Source: Negativicutes bacterium (GTDB lineage: Bacteria; Bacillota; Negativicutes; JAGPMH01). From it: a stretch of 53,357 nucleotides of DNA. Of this stretch, positions 8,327-16,850 are shown one piece after another. The notes beneath the pieces are model-generated. The model made no database searches, was not told where the DNA came from, and worked only from the letters and a program-made list of their open reading frames with translations. Made by a program: the position numbers and the translations under genes. How positions within the stretch are numbered: position 1 is the stretch's first letter; the number at the start of each line of letters is the position of its first letter. Where the stretch lies: NCBI GenBank assembly GCA_018052945.1, contig JAGPMH010000007.1, positions 1 through 53,357 of the forward strand, written 5' to 3'.

Positions 8327-8332
8327 TATAAT
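8327..8332 (+). promoter_or_regulatory. Probable -10 box of the rib operon
   Basis: TATAAT lies about 20 bases ahead of the FMN riboswitch aptamer; the matching -35 (around 8304) is weak. It is the best promoter candidate in the 76 bases between aroB and the aptamer. Confidence 0.4.
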
Positions 8333-8351
8333 GTGTTAATTGATATTAACA

Positions 8352-8471
8352 GCCTTTGGGGCAAGGTGAAAAGTTTTTACTTTAATTCCTTACCGGCGGT
8401 AGAGCCCGCGAGCCGACAGGCAGATCCGGTTAGATTCCGGAGCCGACAGTATAGTCTGGATGAGAAAAGGC
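8352..8471 (+). promoter_or_regulatory. FMN riboswitch (RFN element) aptamer
   Basis: The conserved RFN blocks are visible in order: GGGGCAAGGTGAAA, TACCGGCGGT, AGCCCGCGAGC, a GATCCGGTTAGATTCCGG stem, AGCCGACAGT and ATAGTCTGGATGAGA. The outer P1 helix pairs GCCTTT (8352-8357) with AAAGGC (8466-8471). It precedes the riboflavin biosynthesis operon and a terminator hairpin, so FMN binding should shut off transcription of ribD-ribE-ribBA-ribH. Confidence 0.96.
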
Positions 8472-8521
8472 GCGATATAGAGTTTTTGGGCTATAGGTGT
8501 GTCTATTTCTAAGTTTTTAAG

Positions 8522-8560
8522 GGCTGTTAAAAAGATTTTTCTTTTTGACAGTCTTTTTTT
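8522..8560 (+). terminator. Expression-platform terminator of the FMN riboswitch
   Basis: The stem GGCTGTTAAAAA pairs with TTTTTGACAGTC (two G-U pairs) and is followed by seven T residues, 14 bases before the ribD ATG. With the aptamer upstream it forms a classical OFF switch acting by transcription termination. Confidence 0.85.
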
Positions 8561-8574
8561 GTTGAGGTGATTAA

Positions 8575-9675
8575 ATGGATGAATTTTATATGAGACAAGC
8601 ATTAGAAATAGCAAAATATGCTTACGGTCGAACCAGTCCTAACCCCTTAGTCGGAGCGGTAGTAGTAAAAGATGATAGAATTGTGGGACAGGGCTGGCAT
8701 CGCCAAGCTGGTACGGAGCATGCAGAAGTTCATGCTTTAAGACAAGCAGGTGCATTATGTAAAGGGGCGACGATTTATGTGACGTTAGAACCTTGTTCGC
8801 ATTATGGAAAAACCCCGCCTTGTGCAGATGCTATTATTTCGGCAGGCATTACAAAAGTTGTAATTGGAATGCTTGATCCAAACCCACTGGTAGCCGGTCG
8901 CGGTGTCAAAAAAATGCAAGAGGCTGGTATTGCGGTTGTAGTGGGTGTGTTAACAGCGGAAGCTCAAAGATTAAATGAAGTTTTTCTAAAATGGATTATA
9001 GATAAAAAACCGTTTATTGTTTTAAAAACAGCGATGACCTTAGATGGTAAAATATCAACCGTTACGGGTCATTCGCGCTGGATTACTAATTCGACCTCAC
9101 GACAAAGAGTTCATCAATTACGTGATATTTATGATGGAATTTTAGTAGGGGTGGGAACAGTCGTAGCGGATGATCCTGAATTGACTACTAGGTTAGCTGG
9201 AGTTGGAAAAAATCCAGTACGGATTATTGTTGATAGTTTGGCACGAACGCCGTTGACTGCAAAAGTTGTAAATGACAAAGCTGCTAGAACAATTATTGCC
9301 GTTACGGCACAAGCTAATGAACAAAAAGTTGCGGCGCTTAAAGCGGCGGGGGTAGAGGTTTTAGTAATTCCTGCAGATGAAAATAATCAAGTTGATTTAG
9401 TGCAATTAACAGCAAAATTAGGATTGAAAAATATCTGTAGTATTTTGGTAGAAGGTGGCGCAACTATTAATTTTTCTTTTATCAATAATAAATTAGTAGA
9501 TAAAGTATATTCTTTTATTGCACCTAAAATTATTGGTGGGAAAGAAGCTTTGACGCCGGTGGCGGGAACAGGACTATCTAATTTAGATAATGCATTATTG
9601 CTGGAAAATATCAGCACTGAAATATTAGCTGGTGATATTTTAATAACAGGGTATGTTAAACAGGAGGAACTCTAA
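8575..9675 (+). CDS. ribD: Bifunctional diaminohydroxyphosphoribosylaminopyrimidine deaminase / uracil reductase
   Basis: RibD carries out the second and third steps of riboflavin synthesis from GTP. The N-terminal deaminase domain (about residues 1-145) has the zinc site HAEVHAL plus EPCSHYGKTPPC; the C-terminal reductase domain begins around KPFIVLKTAMTLDGKIST and contains GVGTVVADDPELTTR and ILVEGGATINFSF. The length of 366 residues is normal. It is the first gene of the FMN-controlled operon, with SD TTGAGGTGATTAA ahead of the ATG. The last base of the stop codon overlaps the ribE ATG. Confidence 0.96.
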   Translation: MDEFYMRQALEIAKYAYGRTSPNPLVGAVVVKDDRIVGQGWHRQAGTEHAEVHALRQAGALCKGATIYVTLEPCSHYGKTPPCADAIISAGITKVVIGMLDPNPLVAGRGVKKMQEAGIAVVVGVLTAEAQRLNEVFLKWIIDKKPFIVLKTAMTLDGKISTVTGHSRWITNSTSRQRVHQLRDIYDGILVGVGTVVADDPELTTRLAGVGKNPVRIIVDSLARTPLTAKVVNDKAARTIIAVTAQANEQKVAALKAAGVEVLVIPADENNQVDLVQLTAKLGLKNICSILVEGGATINFSFINNKLVDKVYSFIAPKIIGGKEALTPVAGTGLSNLDNALLLENISTEILAGDILITGYVKQEEL

Positions 9676-10325
9676 TGTTTACCGGATTGATTGAAGAAAT
9701 TGGCAACATTAAAAATATTGCTCATGGTAGTAAGTCATGTAAAATAACCATTACAGCGAAAAAAGTTTTAGAAGATGTTAAATTGGGCGATAGCATTGCT
9801 GTAAATGGGACGTGCTTGACGGTAGTTGATTATGGAGTTGATTATTTTACAGCAGATGTGATGCCGGAGACTGTTAAACGGACTGTTTTGGCAAAACTTA
9901 ATAATGGCGATGTTGTTAACTTGGAACGAACAATGGCCTTGGGTGATAGATTTGGGGGACATATTGTTAGTGGTCATATTGACGGTTTAGGTGAAATTGT
10001 TAATATGAAGAAGGATGATAATGCCATTGTTATTACTATTAAAGCAAGTTCTAGTGTTATAAAATATATTATTGAAAAAGGCTCGGTAGCGATTGATGGG
10101 ATAAGTTTGACGGTTGTTAGTGTTGATGCTGAAAAATTTGCAGTGTCAATTATTCCACATACGGTAGCTATGACCAATTTACATTATAAAAACACTGGTG
10201 ATTATGTAAATATTGAGACTGATGTTATTGGCAAGTATGTAGAAAGATTAATGAATTTTGACAATCAGAAACCAACAAGTACTAGTAAGATAAATTTAGA
10301 ATTTTTAGCGAAAAATGGATTTTAA
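9675..10325 (+). CDS. ribE: Riboflavin synthase, alpha subunit
   Basis: The enzyme dismutates two 6,7-dimethyl-8-ribityllumazine molecules into riboflavin. The 216-residue protein has the two repeated lumazine-binding domains: the first opens MFTGLIEEIG with VNGTCLTVVDY and the second has FGGHIVSGHIDGLGEI and IDGISLTVVSV. SD AGGAGGAACTCTA precedes the ATG inside the end of ribD, and ribBA follows closely. Confidence 0.96.
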   Translation: MFTGLIEEIGNIKNIAHGSKSCKITITAKKVLEDVKLGDSIAVNGTCLTVVDYGVDYFTADVMPETVKRTVLAKLNNGDVVNLERTMALGDRFGGHIVSGHIDGLGEIVNMKKDDNAIVITIKASSSVIKYIIEKGSVAIDGISLTVVSVDAEKFAVSIIPHTVAMTNLHYKNTGDYVNIETDVIGKYVERLMNFDNQKPTSTSKINLEFLAKNGF

Positions 10326-10337
10326 GAGGTGAAGATA

Positions 10338-11549
10338 ATGAAATTTAATACTATTGAAGAAGCAATTGAAGATATTAAGCAAGGTAAAATAATTGTAGTG
10401 GTGGATGATGAAGACCGCGAAAATGAAGGCGACTTATTAATGGCAGCTGAATTGGTCACACCGGAGTCGATTAATTTTATGGCAACTTATGGGCGGGGGC
10501 TGATTTGTATGCCGATTAGTGGACATAGATTAGATGAGCTAGGCCTTGATGCGATGGTTGTACATAATACGGACGCACATTGTACAGCTTTTACGGTTTC
10601 AGTAGATGCTTTTGATACGACTACTGGAATTTCTGCTTATGAAAGAGCTCATACTGTAAAAACTATTTTAGATCCGGCTGCAAAACCGCAAAGTTTACGT
10701 CGTCCTGGTCATATTTTCCCGTTAAGAGCAGTGGATGGTGGGGTTTTAAGAAGATGTGGTCATACTGAAGCGGCAGTAGACTTAGCAAAGATGGCAGGCC
10801 TTTATCCGGCTGGCGTTATTTGTGAGATTATGAATGAAGACGGCACTATGGCTAGAGTTGATGACTTACAAGATTTTGTTAAGAAACATGATTTAAAAAT
10901 TATTACAATTGAAAGCCTAATCAAGTATCGTAAAGCTAATGAAACTTTCGTTAAACGGGCGGCTGAAACCAAATTACCTACAAAATTTGGTGAGTTTAAA
11001 TTAGTGGCTTATGATAATACTTTAGATGATAAATGTCATGTGGCCTTGGTTAAAGGTGATGTGGATAAGCTTGATAGTGTTTTAGTGAGAGTTCATTCTG
11101 AATGTTTAACCGGGGATGTTTTTGGCTCATTACGTTGCGATTGTGGAGATCAATTAGCGATTGCTTTAGAACGCATTAATAAAGAAGGGGCCGGAGTACT
11201 ACTATATATGCGTCAAGAAGGTCGTGGCATTGGTTTAGCTAATAAAGTTAGAGCTTATGCATTGCAAGATGAAGGGAAAGATACAGTTGAGGCTAATGAG
11301 TTGCTAGGTTTTGCTCCGGACTTACGAGATTATGGAATTGGCGCGCAGATTTTAGCAGATTTAGGTTTGAATAAAATTCGCTTGTTAACCAATAATCCAA
11401 GGAAAAGAATTGGGTTAGAGGGGTATGGTCTTAATATTGTGGAAAGAGTTCCATTAGAAATTAAGGCTAATAAATTTAATAAAAGATATTTAAGTGTCAA
11501 GAAATCAAAATTAGGGCATATGCTGAAACAAAATGAGGAGGAAATTTAA
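10338..11549 (+). CDS. ribBA: Bifunctional 3,4-dihydroxy-2-butanone-4-phosphate synthase / GTP cyclohydrolase II
   Basis: The fusion supplies both riboflavin precursors. The N-terminal RibB domain (~residues 1-200) has [29 protein letters not shown] and the RRPGHIFPL motif. The C-terminal RibA domain has [24 protein letters not shown] with three zinc-binding cysteines, RQEGRGIGL and TNNPRKR. The ATG at 10338 follows AAGAGGTGAAGATA with ideal spacing; a GTG at 10329 is part of that SD and was rejected. The length of 403 residues is typical of the fused form. Confidence 0.96.
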   Translation: MKFNTIEEAIEDIKQGKIIVVVDDEDRENEGDLLMAAELVTPESINFMATYGRGLICMPISGHRLDELGLDAMVVHNTDAHCTAFTVSVDAFDTTTGISAYERAHTVKTILDPAAKPQSLRRPGHIFPLRAVDGGVLRRCGHTEAAVDLAKMAGLYPAGVICEIMNEDGTMARVDDLQDFVKKHDLKIITIESLIKYRKANETFVKRAAETKLPTKFGEFKLVAYDNTLDDKCHVALVKGDVDKLDSVLVRVHSECLTGDVFGSLRCDCGDQLAIALERINKEGAGVLLYMRQEGRGIGLANKVRAYALQDEGKDTVEANELLGFAPDLRDYGIGAQILADLGLNKIRLLTNNPRKRIGLEGYGLNIVERVPLEIKANKFNKRYLSVKKSKLGHMLKQNEEEI

Positions 11550-11550
11550 A

Positions 11551-12015
11551 ATGGCAAAAACTATTGAAGGTAAATTGACAGCACAAGGGTTGAAATTTGG
11601 GATTGTGGTATCAAGATTTAATGAATTTATTAATGCTAAATTATTAGGGGGCGCGATGGATGCTTTAATTAGACATGGTGCTGCTGATGATGATATTGAA
11701 GTTGTTTGGGTTCCGGGAGCTTATGAAATACCACTGATTGCACAAAAAATGGCAAACAGTAAAAAATATGATGCAATTATTTGTCTAGGAACGGTTATTC
11801 GTGGTAGTACCACTCATTATGATTATGTTTGCAATGAAGTTGCTAAAGGTGTTGCCCATGTTGGTTTAAATACGGGAGTACCAACGATGTTTGGCGTTGT
11901 TACTACTGAAAATATTGAACAAGCAATTGAGAGAGCGGGAACTAAAGCCGGTAACAAAGGTTTTGATGCAGCCGTAGGCGCGATTGAAATGGCTAATTTA
12001 TTAAAAGAAATTTAA
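11551..12015 (+). CDS. ribH: 6,7-dimethyl-8-ribityllumazine synthase
   Basis: The 154-residue protein condenses the pyrimidine and butanone phosphate precursors to lumazine and forms icosahedral or pentameric shells. Visible motifs are [38 protein letters not shown] and [20 protein letters not shown] at 11551 follows GAGGAGGAAATTTAAA; an in-frame ATG at 11533 lies upstream of this SD and inside ribBA. It is the last gene of the operon and is followed by a terminator. Confidence 0.97.
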   Translation: MAKTIEGKLTAQGLKFGIVVSRFNEFINAKLLGGAMDALIRHGAADDDIEVVWVPGAYEIPLIAQKMANSKKYDAIICLGTVIRGSTTHYDYVCNEVAKGVAHVGLNTGVPTMFGVVTTENIEQAIERAGTKAGNKGFDAAVGAIEMANLLKEI

Positions 12016-12023
12016 TTTAGCAG

Positions 12024-12073
12024 AAAAAGGCTACCTCAAAGCATTTGCAATAATCTTTGGAGGTAGCCTTTTT
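12024..12073 (+). terminator. Terminator of the rib operon
   Basis: An 18-bp stem with one bulge pairs AAAAAGGCTACCTC with GAGGTAGCCTTTTT, extended by CAAAG/CTTTG pairing, and runs into a T stretch. It ends only 14 bases before the hslO start codon. Confidence 0.85.
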
Positions 12074-12086
12074 ATTAGGAGGATTT

Positions 12087-12950
12087 ATGAAAGATCATAT
12101 TATTAAAGCAACCGCAAATGGCATTAGAGTTTTTGCCACTGTTACTACAGATTTAGTAGAAGAAGCAAGAACTCGTCATAATTGCTCACCACTGGCTATT
12201 GCTGCTTTAGGGCGGACGATGACTGGAGCGTTGTTATTAGCTGCTAATTTAAAAACGGATGAAAGTTTAACGATTAGAGTTTCCGGTAATGGTCCGTTAA
12301 AGGAAATTGTGGCAGATGCTTTGGCTAATGGTGAGGTTAGAGGGTATGTGAAAAACCCTTATATTGATTTACCATTAAACAATGGCAAATTAGCTGTTGG
12401 TGATGGTGTTGGTGCTGGACATATTTATGTAACTAGATTTACTAATTTAAAGCAGCCTTTCACTGGTAGTACTGAGCTTGTAACTGGTGAAATTGCCGAA
12501 GATTTGACTAATTATTTAATGACATCAGAACAAACTCCGTCCAGTGTGGGGTTAGGAGTATTGGTAGGCACTGATTTAAAAATTATGGCGGCTGGTGGAT
12601 TTTTAATTCAAGCTTTACCTGATGTTGAAGAAAGTGCGATTGATATGCTAGAAGAAAATCTAAAGTCATTAGCACCAATTTCACAATTAATAAGTGAAGG
12701 TAAAGATGGCGCCGGCATTATTGCGGAAATTTTTAAAGGAATGGCTGTAAATTACTATGATACCACTGCTGTTAGTTTTAAATGCCAATGCAATAAAGAA
12801 AAAATTGAGAAGGTTTTAATTAGTTTAGGTGAGGCTGAATTAAATCACCTAATAGCGGAAGGGAAAGCAGAAGTTAAATGTCACTTCTGTAGTCAGGCTT
12901 ATGACTTAAATAAGGAAGAATTAGAAAAGTTATTGTGTGAAGCGCAGTAA
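12087..12950 (+). CDS. hslO: Redox-regulated holdase chaperone Hsp33
   Basis: Hsp33 is activated by oxidation of a C-terminal zinc centre and protects proteins from aggregation under oxidative stress. The 287-residue protein shows the family start (KATANGIRVFATVTTDLVEEAR), GPLKEIVADA and, at the C-terminus, the four zinc cysteines as CQC and CHFC about 30 residues apart. TAGGAGGATTT precedes ATG 12087; an in-frame start at 12057 overlaps the rib terminator and was rejected. I see no room for its own promoter between the rib terminator and the SD. Confidence 0.95.
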   Translation: MKDHIIKATANGIRVFATVTTDLVEEARTRHNCSPLAIAALGRTMTGALLLAANLKTDESLTIRVSGNGPLKEIVADALANGEVRGYVKNPYIDLPLNNGKLAVGDGVGAGHIYVTRFTNLKQPFTGSTELVTGEIAEDLTNYLMTSEQTPSSVGLGVLVGTDLKIMAAGGFLIQALPDVEESAIDMLEENLKSLAPISQLISEGKDGAGIIAEIFKGMAVNYYDTTAVSFKCQCNKEKIEKVLISLGEAELNHLIAEGKAEVKCHFCSQAYDLNKEELEKLLCEAQ

Positions 12951-12952
12951 CG

Positions 12953-12996
12953 AAATAAAAGCAAATCCTTTGGTGTAAGGATTTGCTTTTATTTTA
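12953..12996 (+). terminator. Terminator after hslO
   Basis: An 18-bp stem pairs 12953-12970 (AAATAAAAGCAAATCCTT) with 12977-12994 and ends in a T-rich tract. Because of its A and T flanks it may also work for minus-strand transcription arriving from rpmB. Confidence 0.85.
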
Positions 12997-13026
12997 TGAT
13001 TGCTTATTATATAATAAAAAAATATA

Positions 13027-13054
13027 GAAAAAAAGAGCTGATTATCAGCTCTTT
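13027..13054 (-). terminator. Terminator of rpmB (minus strand)
   Basis: Read on the minus strand, AAAGAGCTGA, a short loop and its complement are followed by TTTTTTT, just downstream of the rpmB stop codon. Confidence 0.85.
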
Positions 13055-13068
13055 GACTCGTATTTTAA

Positions 13069-13260
13069 TTAAACTGCACGTTGAACTTTACCGGAACGCA
13101 GGCAACGAGTACAAACGTTAACTCTTTTTACCTCACCATTTACTAGTGCGCGAACACGTTGGATGTTTGGTTTCCAAGTACGTTTAGTTTTTAAATGAGA
13201 GTGACTCACGTTGAAACCACTAGTTATACCTTTTGCACAAACTTCACAAATATTTGCCAT
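13069..13260 (-). CDS. rpmB: 50S ribosomal protein L28 (bL28)
   Basis: The 63-residue basic protein is a component of the large ribosomal subunit. It has the family landmarks CEVCAKG near the N-terminus, SHLKTKRTWKPNIQRVRA in the middle and NVCTRCLRSGKV at the end. The CxxC pairs show it is the zinc-binding (C+) form. AAAGGAGGTGGAATAA precedes the ATG on the minus strand. It is a single-gene unit with its own promoter and terminator, divergent from recG. Confidence 0.97.
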   Translation of the reverse strand: MANICEVCAKGITSGFNVSHSHLKTKRTWKPNIQRVRALVNGEVKRVNVCTRCLRSGKVQRAV

Positions 13261-13312
13261 TTATTCCACCTCCTTTAACGAAGGACAACATATCCTCATA
13301 CATAATGACTAT

Positions 13313-13342
13313 ATTCTATCACAAGGGAATAATAAAATGCAA
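13313..13342 (-). promoter_or_regulatory. Sigma-A promoter of rpmB
   Basis: On the minus strand TTGCAT (13337-13342) and TAGAAT (13313-13318) are separated by 18 bases. The promoter is almost the same as that of rpsT, sharing TTGCATTTTATT and GTGATAGAAT. Confidence 0.75.
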
Positions 13343-13473
13343 ATTCTTTTTTAAAAAATAAGAAAATTTATGTATTATTTTAAATATAATTACTATTTTA
13401 TCCAAAAATATTCTTGCTTTAAATTTTGGGATTGAAATGCTATCCTTAAAAGATAGTGATGGTGGAGGATACT

Positions 13474-15519
13474 ATGTTATTAGATAAAGATATTTTAGAA
13501 CTTAAAGGTGTGGGAAAAATCAAAGCGCAAGGATTGAATAAGTTAGGGCTCTATAAAATTAGTGATTTATTAACTTATTATCCGCGAAGATATGAAGATC
13601 AAACTACTTTAACAGAACTAGCAAAGTTGAAAGATGGTATGATCTCAACTGTATTTGGTAAGGTTGTTGATATTGTTGAGTCTAAAGTTAGAAAAGGCTT
13701 AACATTAACAAAAATCCAAATAATTGATGAAAATGTTAAGGCAGAGTTAATTTATTTTAATCAACCTTTTGTAAAAAGTAAATTTTTTACAGGTTTAAAT
13801 ATTGTCGCTAGTGGTAAGGTTAGTGTGAAATTTCGAAACATTACTATTAGTAACCCGCAGATTGTGATTTTAAAAGATAAAAATTTATATAATGGGAGAA
13901 TTTTACCAGTATATAATATTAATAATATAGTAAATCAAAAATTATTGCATAATATTATAGCAACAGTGTTAAAAGATTTAGTAGTAAAAGATTTCATACC
14001 CGTAAAAATTAGCAAATCTTTAAATTTAATAGATCGTGCCAGTGCACTAAAAAATATTCATTTCCCTAAAGATGAAAAAATGTTAATGGCAGCAAAAAAC
14101 AGACTTATTTTTGAAGAGTTGTTTTTATTACAATGCGGAATGATGTTACTAAAAAAAATCACACAGCAACAACATTGTGGGATTGAGCATAGTGCTGATG
14201 GGTCTTTAGTGAAACAGCTTAAGGCAAAACTGCCGTTTGCTTTAACCAATGATCAGAAAAAAGTCTTGAGGGAGATTAAAGCTGATATGGAAACCGAAAT
14301 GCCAATGCAAAGATTATTGCAGGGTGATGTTGGTTCGGGAAAAACTATTATTGCAATGTTGTTGCTGGTGAAAACTGTGGAAAATGGTTACCAAGGAGCG
14401 TTAATGGTGCCAACAGAAATTTTGGCGCAACAGCATTATAATGTGTTTTGTGAATATTTAGAGCCGTTGAAGATGAAAATTGGATTGCTAAGTAGCAAAT
14501 TGACGAAAAAAGAACGACAGGAGATATTAATTAAGCTAAACGAAGGAACCATTGATATTGTCATTGGTACGCATGCCTTGATTCAAAAGGATGTTGAATT
14601 TTTCAAGTTAGGATTAGCAATAACGGATGAACAGCATCGTTTTGGTGTTAGACAAAGAGCTGATTTAAAGGCTAAAGGAAAGTTGCCGGATGTGCTTGTT
14701 ATGACGGCAACGCCAATTCCGCGGACGATGTCGTTGACGGTTTATGGTGATCTAGATGTATCAACCATTAGAGAATTACCGCCGGGGCGAAAGCTTATTA
14801 GAACTTTTGTTAGAAATAGTGTTAAGCGAGAATTAATTTATGATTTTGTGTTAAAGGAACTACTAAAAGGACGACAAGCTTATGTTGTTTGTCCATTAAT
14901 TGAAGAATCGGAAAATATTGATGCAGTAGCAGTAGTTGCTGTTTATGATGAACTGAGAAAAAGTGTGTTTAAAGATGTAAAATGCGCCTTACTACATGGT
15001 GGTCTTAATAAAAAAGAGAAAGAATCAGTAATGGCGGAGTTTGTAGATGGTAAGATTAAAGTTTTATTTGCAACAACAGTGATAGAAGTTGGTGTTAATG
15101 TTCCTAATGCTAGTGTGATGGTGGTAGAAGGTGCAGAAAGATTTGGATTGGCGCAGTTGCATCAATTAAGAGGGCGAATTGGTCGAGGTGAATACCAATC
15201 ATATTGTATTTTGATTACCGATGGCAAAAGTACCAAGACTAAGGAACGACTAGGAATAATGGAGAAAACTAATGATGGGTTTGTGTTGGCAGAAGAGGAT
15301 TTAAAAATTAGAGGCCCCGGTCACTTCTTGGGGACAAAACAACATGGCTTGCCTAACTTAAAGATAGCCGATTTAACAATGGACTTAGAAACTTTATTTT
15401 CTGCCAGAGATTATGCGATGCAAGCACTGGTAGAACCTGAAAACATACCGTTAATTATTGAGGGGTTAAGAGTTTATTTTGGGGAATGTTTTAGTGAGAT
15501 TACCGGAACAATTTTATAA
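13474..15519 (+). CDS. recG: ATP-dependent DNA helicase RecG
   Basis: RecG is a double-strand DNA translocase that remodels stalled replication forks and Holliday junctions. The 681-residue protein has an N-terminal HhH-like LKGVGKIKAQGLNKLG and a wedge/OB domain (~60-160). The helicase motor has Walker A GDVGSGKT (~residue 284) and DEQH (~385), followed by MTATPIPRT, TTVIEVGVNVPNA and QLHQLRGRIGRG. ATG 13474 follows GGTGGAGGATACT; an earlier in-frame ATG at 13456 has no SD. Its divergent neighbour is rpmB, as in many Bacillota. Confidence 0.96.
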   Translation: MLLDKDILELKGVGKIKAQGLNKLGLYKISDLLTYYPRRYEDQTTLTELAKLKDGMISTVFGKVVDIVESKVRKGLTLTKIQIIDENVKAELIYFNQPFVKSKFFTGLNIVASGKVSVKFRNITISNPQIVILKDKNLYNGRILPVYNINNIVNQKLLHNIIATVLKDLVVKDFIPVKISKSLNLIDRASALKNIHFPKDEKMLMAAKNRLIFEELFLLQCGMMLLKKITQQQHCGIEHSADGSLVKQLKAKLPFALTNDQKKVLREIKADMETEMPMQRLLQGDVGSGKTIIAMLLLVKTVENGYQGALMVPTEILAQQHYNVFCEYLEPLKMKIGLLSSKLTKKERQEILIKLNEGTIDIVIGTHALIQKDVEFFKLGLAITDEQHRFGVRQRADLKAKGKLPDVLVMTATPIPRTMSLTVYGDLDVSTIRELPPGRKLIRTFVRNSVKRELIYDFVLKELLKGRQAYVVCPLIEESENIDAVAVVAVYDELRKSVFKDVKCALLHGGLNKKEKESVMAEFVDGKIKVLFATTVIEVGVNVPNASVMVVEGAERFGLAQLHQLRGRIGRGEYQSYCILITDGKSTKTKERLGIMEKTNDGFVLAEEDLKIRGPGHFLGTKQHGLPNLKIADLTMDLETLFSARDYAMQALVEPENIPLIIEGLRVYFGECFSEITGTIL

Positions 15520-15594
15520 CAAAGGCTTTATTTTAATAGTGAAAAGTTGTAAAATTAATTAATGTGCAAAAAAAGAGTTAAAGGAAAGAATTAT

Positions 15595-16263
15595 ATGAAA
15601 AAATTGATGGGCTGGGTTGTAATTATTGTAGCAATAACAGTTTTATATGCATTGTTTCCGGAATTTTTTAGGCACGCTTATGGAATTATTGAGCATGGTG
15701 ATATTGGAGCTTTGGCTGATTATTTAAGAGGCTTTGGCTGGGTCGGCATTTTGGTGACAATTGCGTTGTTTATAGTGATGACTTTTACGATAGTATTTCC
15801 CTTTATGATTTTGTCGGGAGCGGCCGGAATAGTTTATGGTTTGTGGTCCGGTATTTTTATTTCTTGGTTTGGTGAAGTTATCGGTGCAGTGGTGATGTTT
15901 GTTTTTGCCAGATTTTTTTTCCGTGAAATGCTTGAAGGCCTAATAAGTAAAAGTGTTTACTTAAAAAAAGTTGATGACTATAGTGCGGAAAATGGTTTTA
16001 AAGCGTTGTTAATTGCGAGATTGTTGCCGTTAGCGCCATCAGGGATTATTACCGCGGTTGCGGCTATCAGTAAAATGAACTTTAAAGATTTTATGTTAGC
16101 AACTGTTATTGGGAAATTACCACCAGTTGTTTTGAAAGTGCTCATTGGTCATGATTTGGCGTTTGCCAATGAAAATATGACTAGATTGATTTTATTATGC
16201 TTATTAGTGGTGGTTGTTTATGCCGGATTATGGTGGCAAAAAAAAAATAGTGTTGAAACCTGA
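15595..16263 (+). CDS. TVP38/TMEM64 (VTT domain, DedA-like) membrane protein
   Basis: The 222-residue protein is strongly hydrophobic, with about five or six membrane segments. The VTT/SNARE-associated core is seen as FMILSGAAGIVYGLWSGIFISWFGEVIGAVVMFVFARFF, with the conserved ARLLPLAPSGIITAVAAISKM further on. Relatives include DedA-type proteins, some acting as lipid scramblases or flippases; the substrate here cannot be told. ATG 15595 is chosen because AAAGGAAAG precedes it; an earlier ATG at 15562 would add a basic tail without an SD. Confidence 0.85.
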   Translation: MKKLMGWVVIIVAITVLYALFPEFFRHAYGIIEHGDIGALADYLRGFGWVGILVTIALFIVMTFTIVFPFMILSGAAGIVYGLWSGIFISWFGEVIGAVVMFVFARFFFREMLEGLISKSVYLKKVDDYSAENGFKALLIARLLPLAPSGIITAVAAISKMNFKDFMLATVIGKLPPVVLKVLIGHDLAFANENMTRLILLCLLVVVVYAGLWWQKKNSVET

Positions 16264-16287
16264 GTGAATTTTAGAGGAGGGCTTATT

Positions 16288-16473
16288 ATGCCAATAGTAC
16301 AAATTGATATGTTAGAAGGACGTACCGTAGAACAAAAAAGAGAATTAGTGCGTAAGGTTACGGCGGCGATTTGTGAAACTGCTAGTTGTTCACCGGAAGC
16401 GGTAAAAATTGTGATTAGAGATATGAGTAAAGATAATTATGGTGATGGCGGAAAATTGCGTTCTGATTTTTAA
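16288..16473 (+). CDS. 4-oxalocrotonate tautomerase family protein
   Basis: The 61-residue protein begins MPIVQIDMLEGRTVEQKRELV, so after Met removal the catalytic N-terminal Pro1 is exposed. It also has the conserved VTAAICETASCSPEAVKIVIRDM. Such small homohexameric tautomerases have diverse substrates; the natural one is unknown. GAGGAGGGCTTATT sets the start at 16288 and excludes an in-frame GTG at 16264. It follows the VTT gene closely. Confidence 0.88.
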   Translation: MPIVQIDMLEGRTVEQKRELVRKVTAAICETASCSPEAVKIVIRDMSKDNYGDGGKLRSDF

Positions 16474-16482
16474 GTTATTACC

Positions 16483-16512
16483 TTGACATTGTGTGGTTTT
16501 TTAAGATAAAAT
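16483..16512 (+). promoter_or_regulatory. Sigma-A promoter upstream of the lysine riboswitch
   Basis: TTGACA (16483-16488) and TAAAAT (16507-16512) are separated by 18 bases. The predicted start lies just before the lysine aptamer, so this promoter should drive the riboswitch and dapB-asd. Confidence 0.75.
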
Positions 16513-16524
16513 AATATCCAAGTT

Positions 16525-16697
16525 GTAAGTAGAGTAGAGGTGCAGTAAACATAAGTACTTTTGGGGAGAATGGCAACAATGAACTGAGAGGAAAGGGAAT
16601 ACTGCCGAAGCTTTGATAAAAGCCTTGTTATCATTGCTGGTCTTACATTGAAAAAGTGTAAGATTGTCACCAATTGTTGGTGGAGTGCTATCTCATC
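16525..16697 (+). promoter_or_regulatory. Lysine riboswitch (L-box) aptamer
   Basis: Conserved L-box blocks are present in order: GTAGAGGTGC, a GTAAACATAAGTA internal loop, AAAGGGAATACTGCCGAAGC, GCTGGTCTTACATTGAA with its pairing partner GTAAGATTGTCACC, and GGTGGAGTGCTATCTC closing the junction. It is placed ahead of two genes of the diaminopimelate/lysine branch, which is the expected target. Confidence 0.95.
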
Positions 16698-16737
16698 CAG
16701 AATAAAATTTTTATTTTATTCATAAAGCTGTTTTTTG

Positions 16738-16769
16738 TAGCTGGTGAGAAATCTCATCAGCTATTTTTT
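16738..16769 (+). terminator. Expression-platform terminator of the lysine riboswitch
   Basis: TAGCTGGTGAG pairs with CTCATCAGCTA (one G-U pair) across an AAAT loop and runs into TTTTTT. It lies about 80 bases before dapB and would be favoured when lysine is bound. No other feature is seen between here and dapB except the SD. Confidence 0.88.
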
Positions 16770-16850
16770 ATAATGTAAAACTTTAACAAATGCTAATATG
16801 GAAACAGAATTTTAAGCTACAAAGCTTTTAATAATAGATGGAGGTGTAAT

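Noticed and set aside
16470-16673. Minus-strand frame over the lysine riboswitch
   Set aside because: The bases are explained by the conserved aptamer; the product has no recognisable features.
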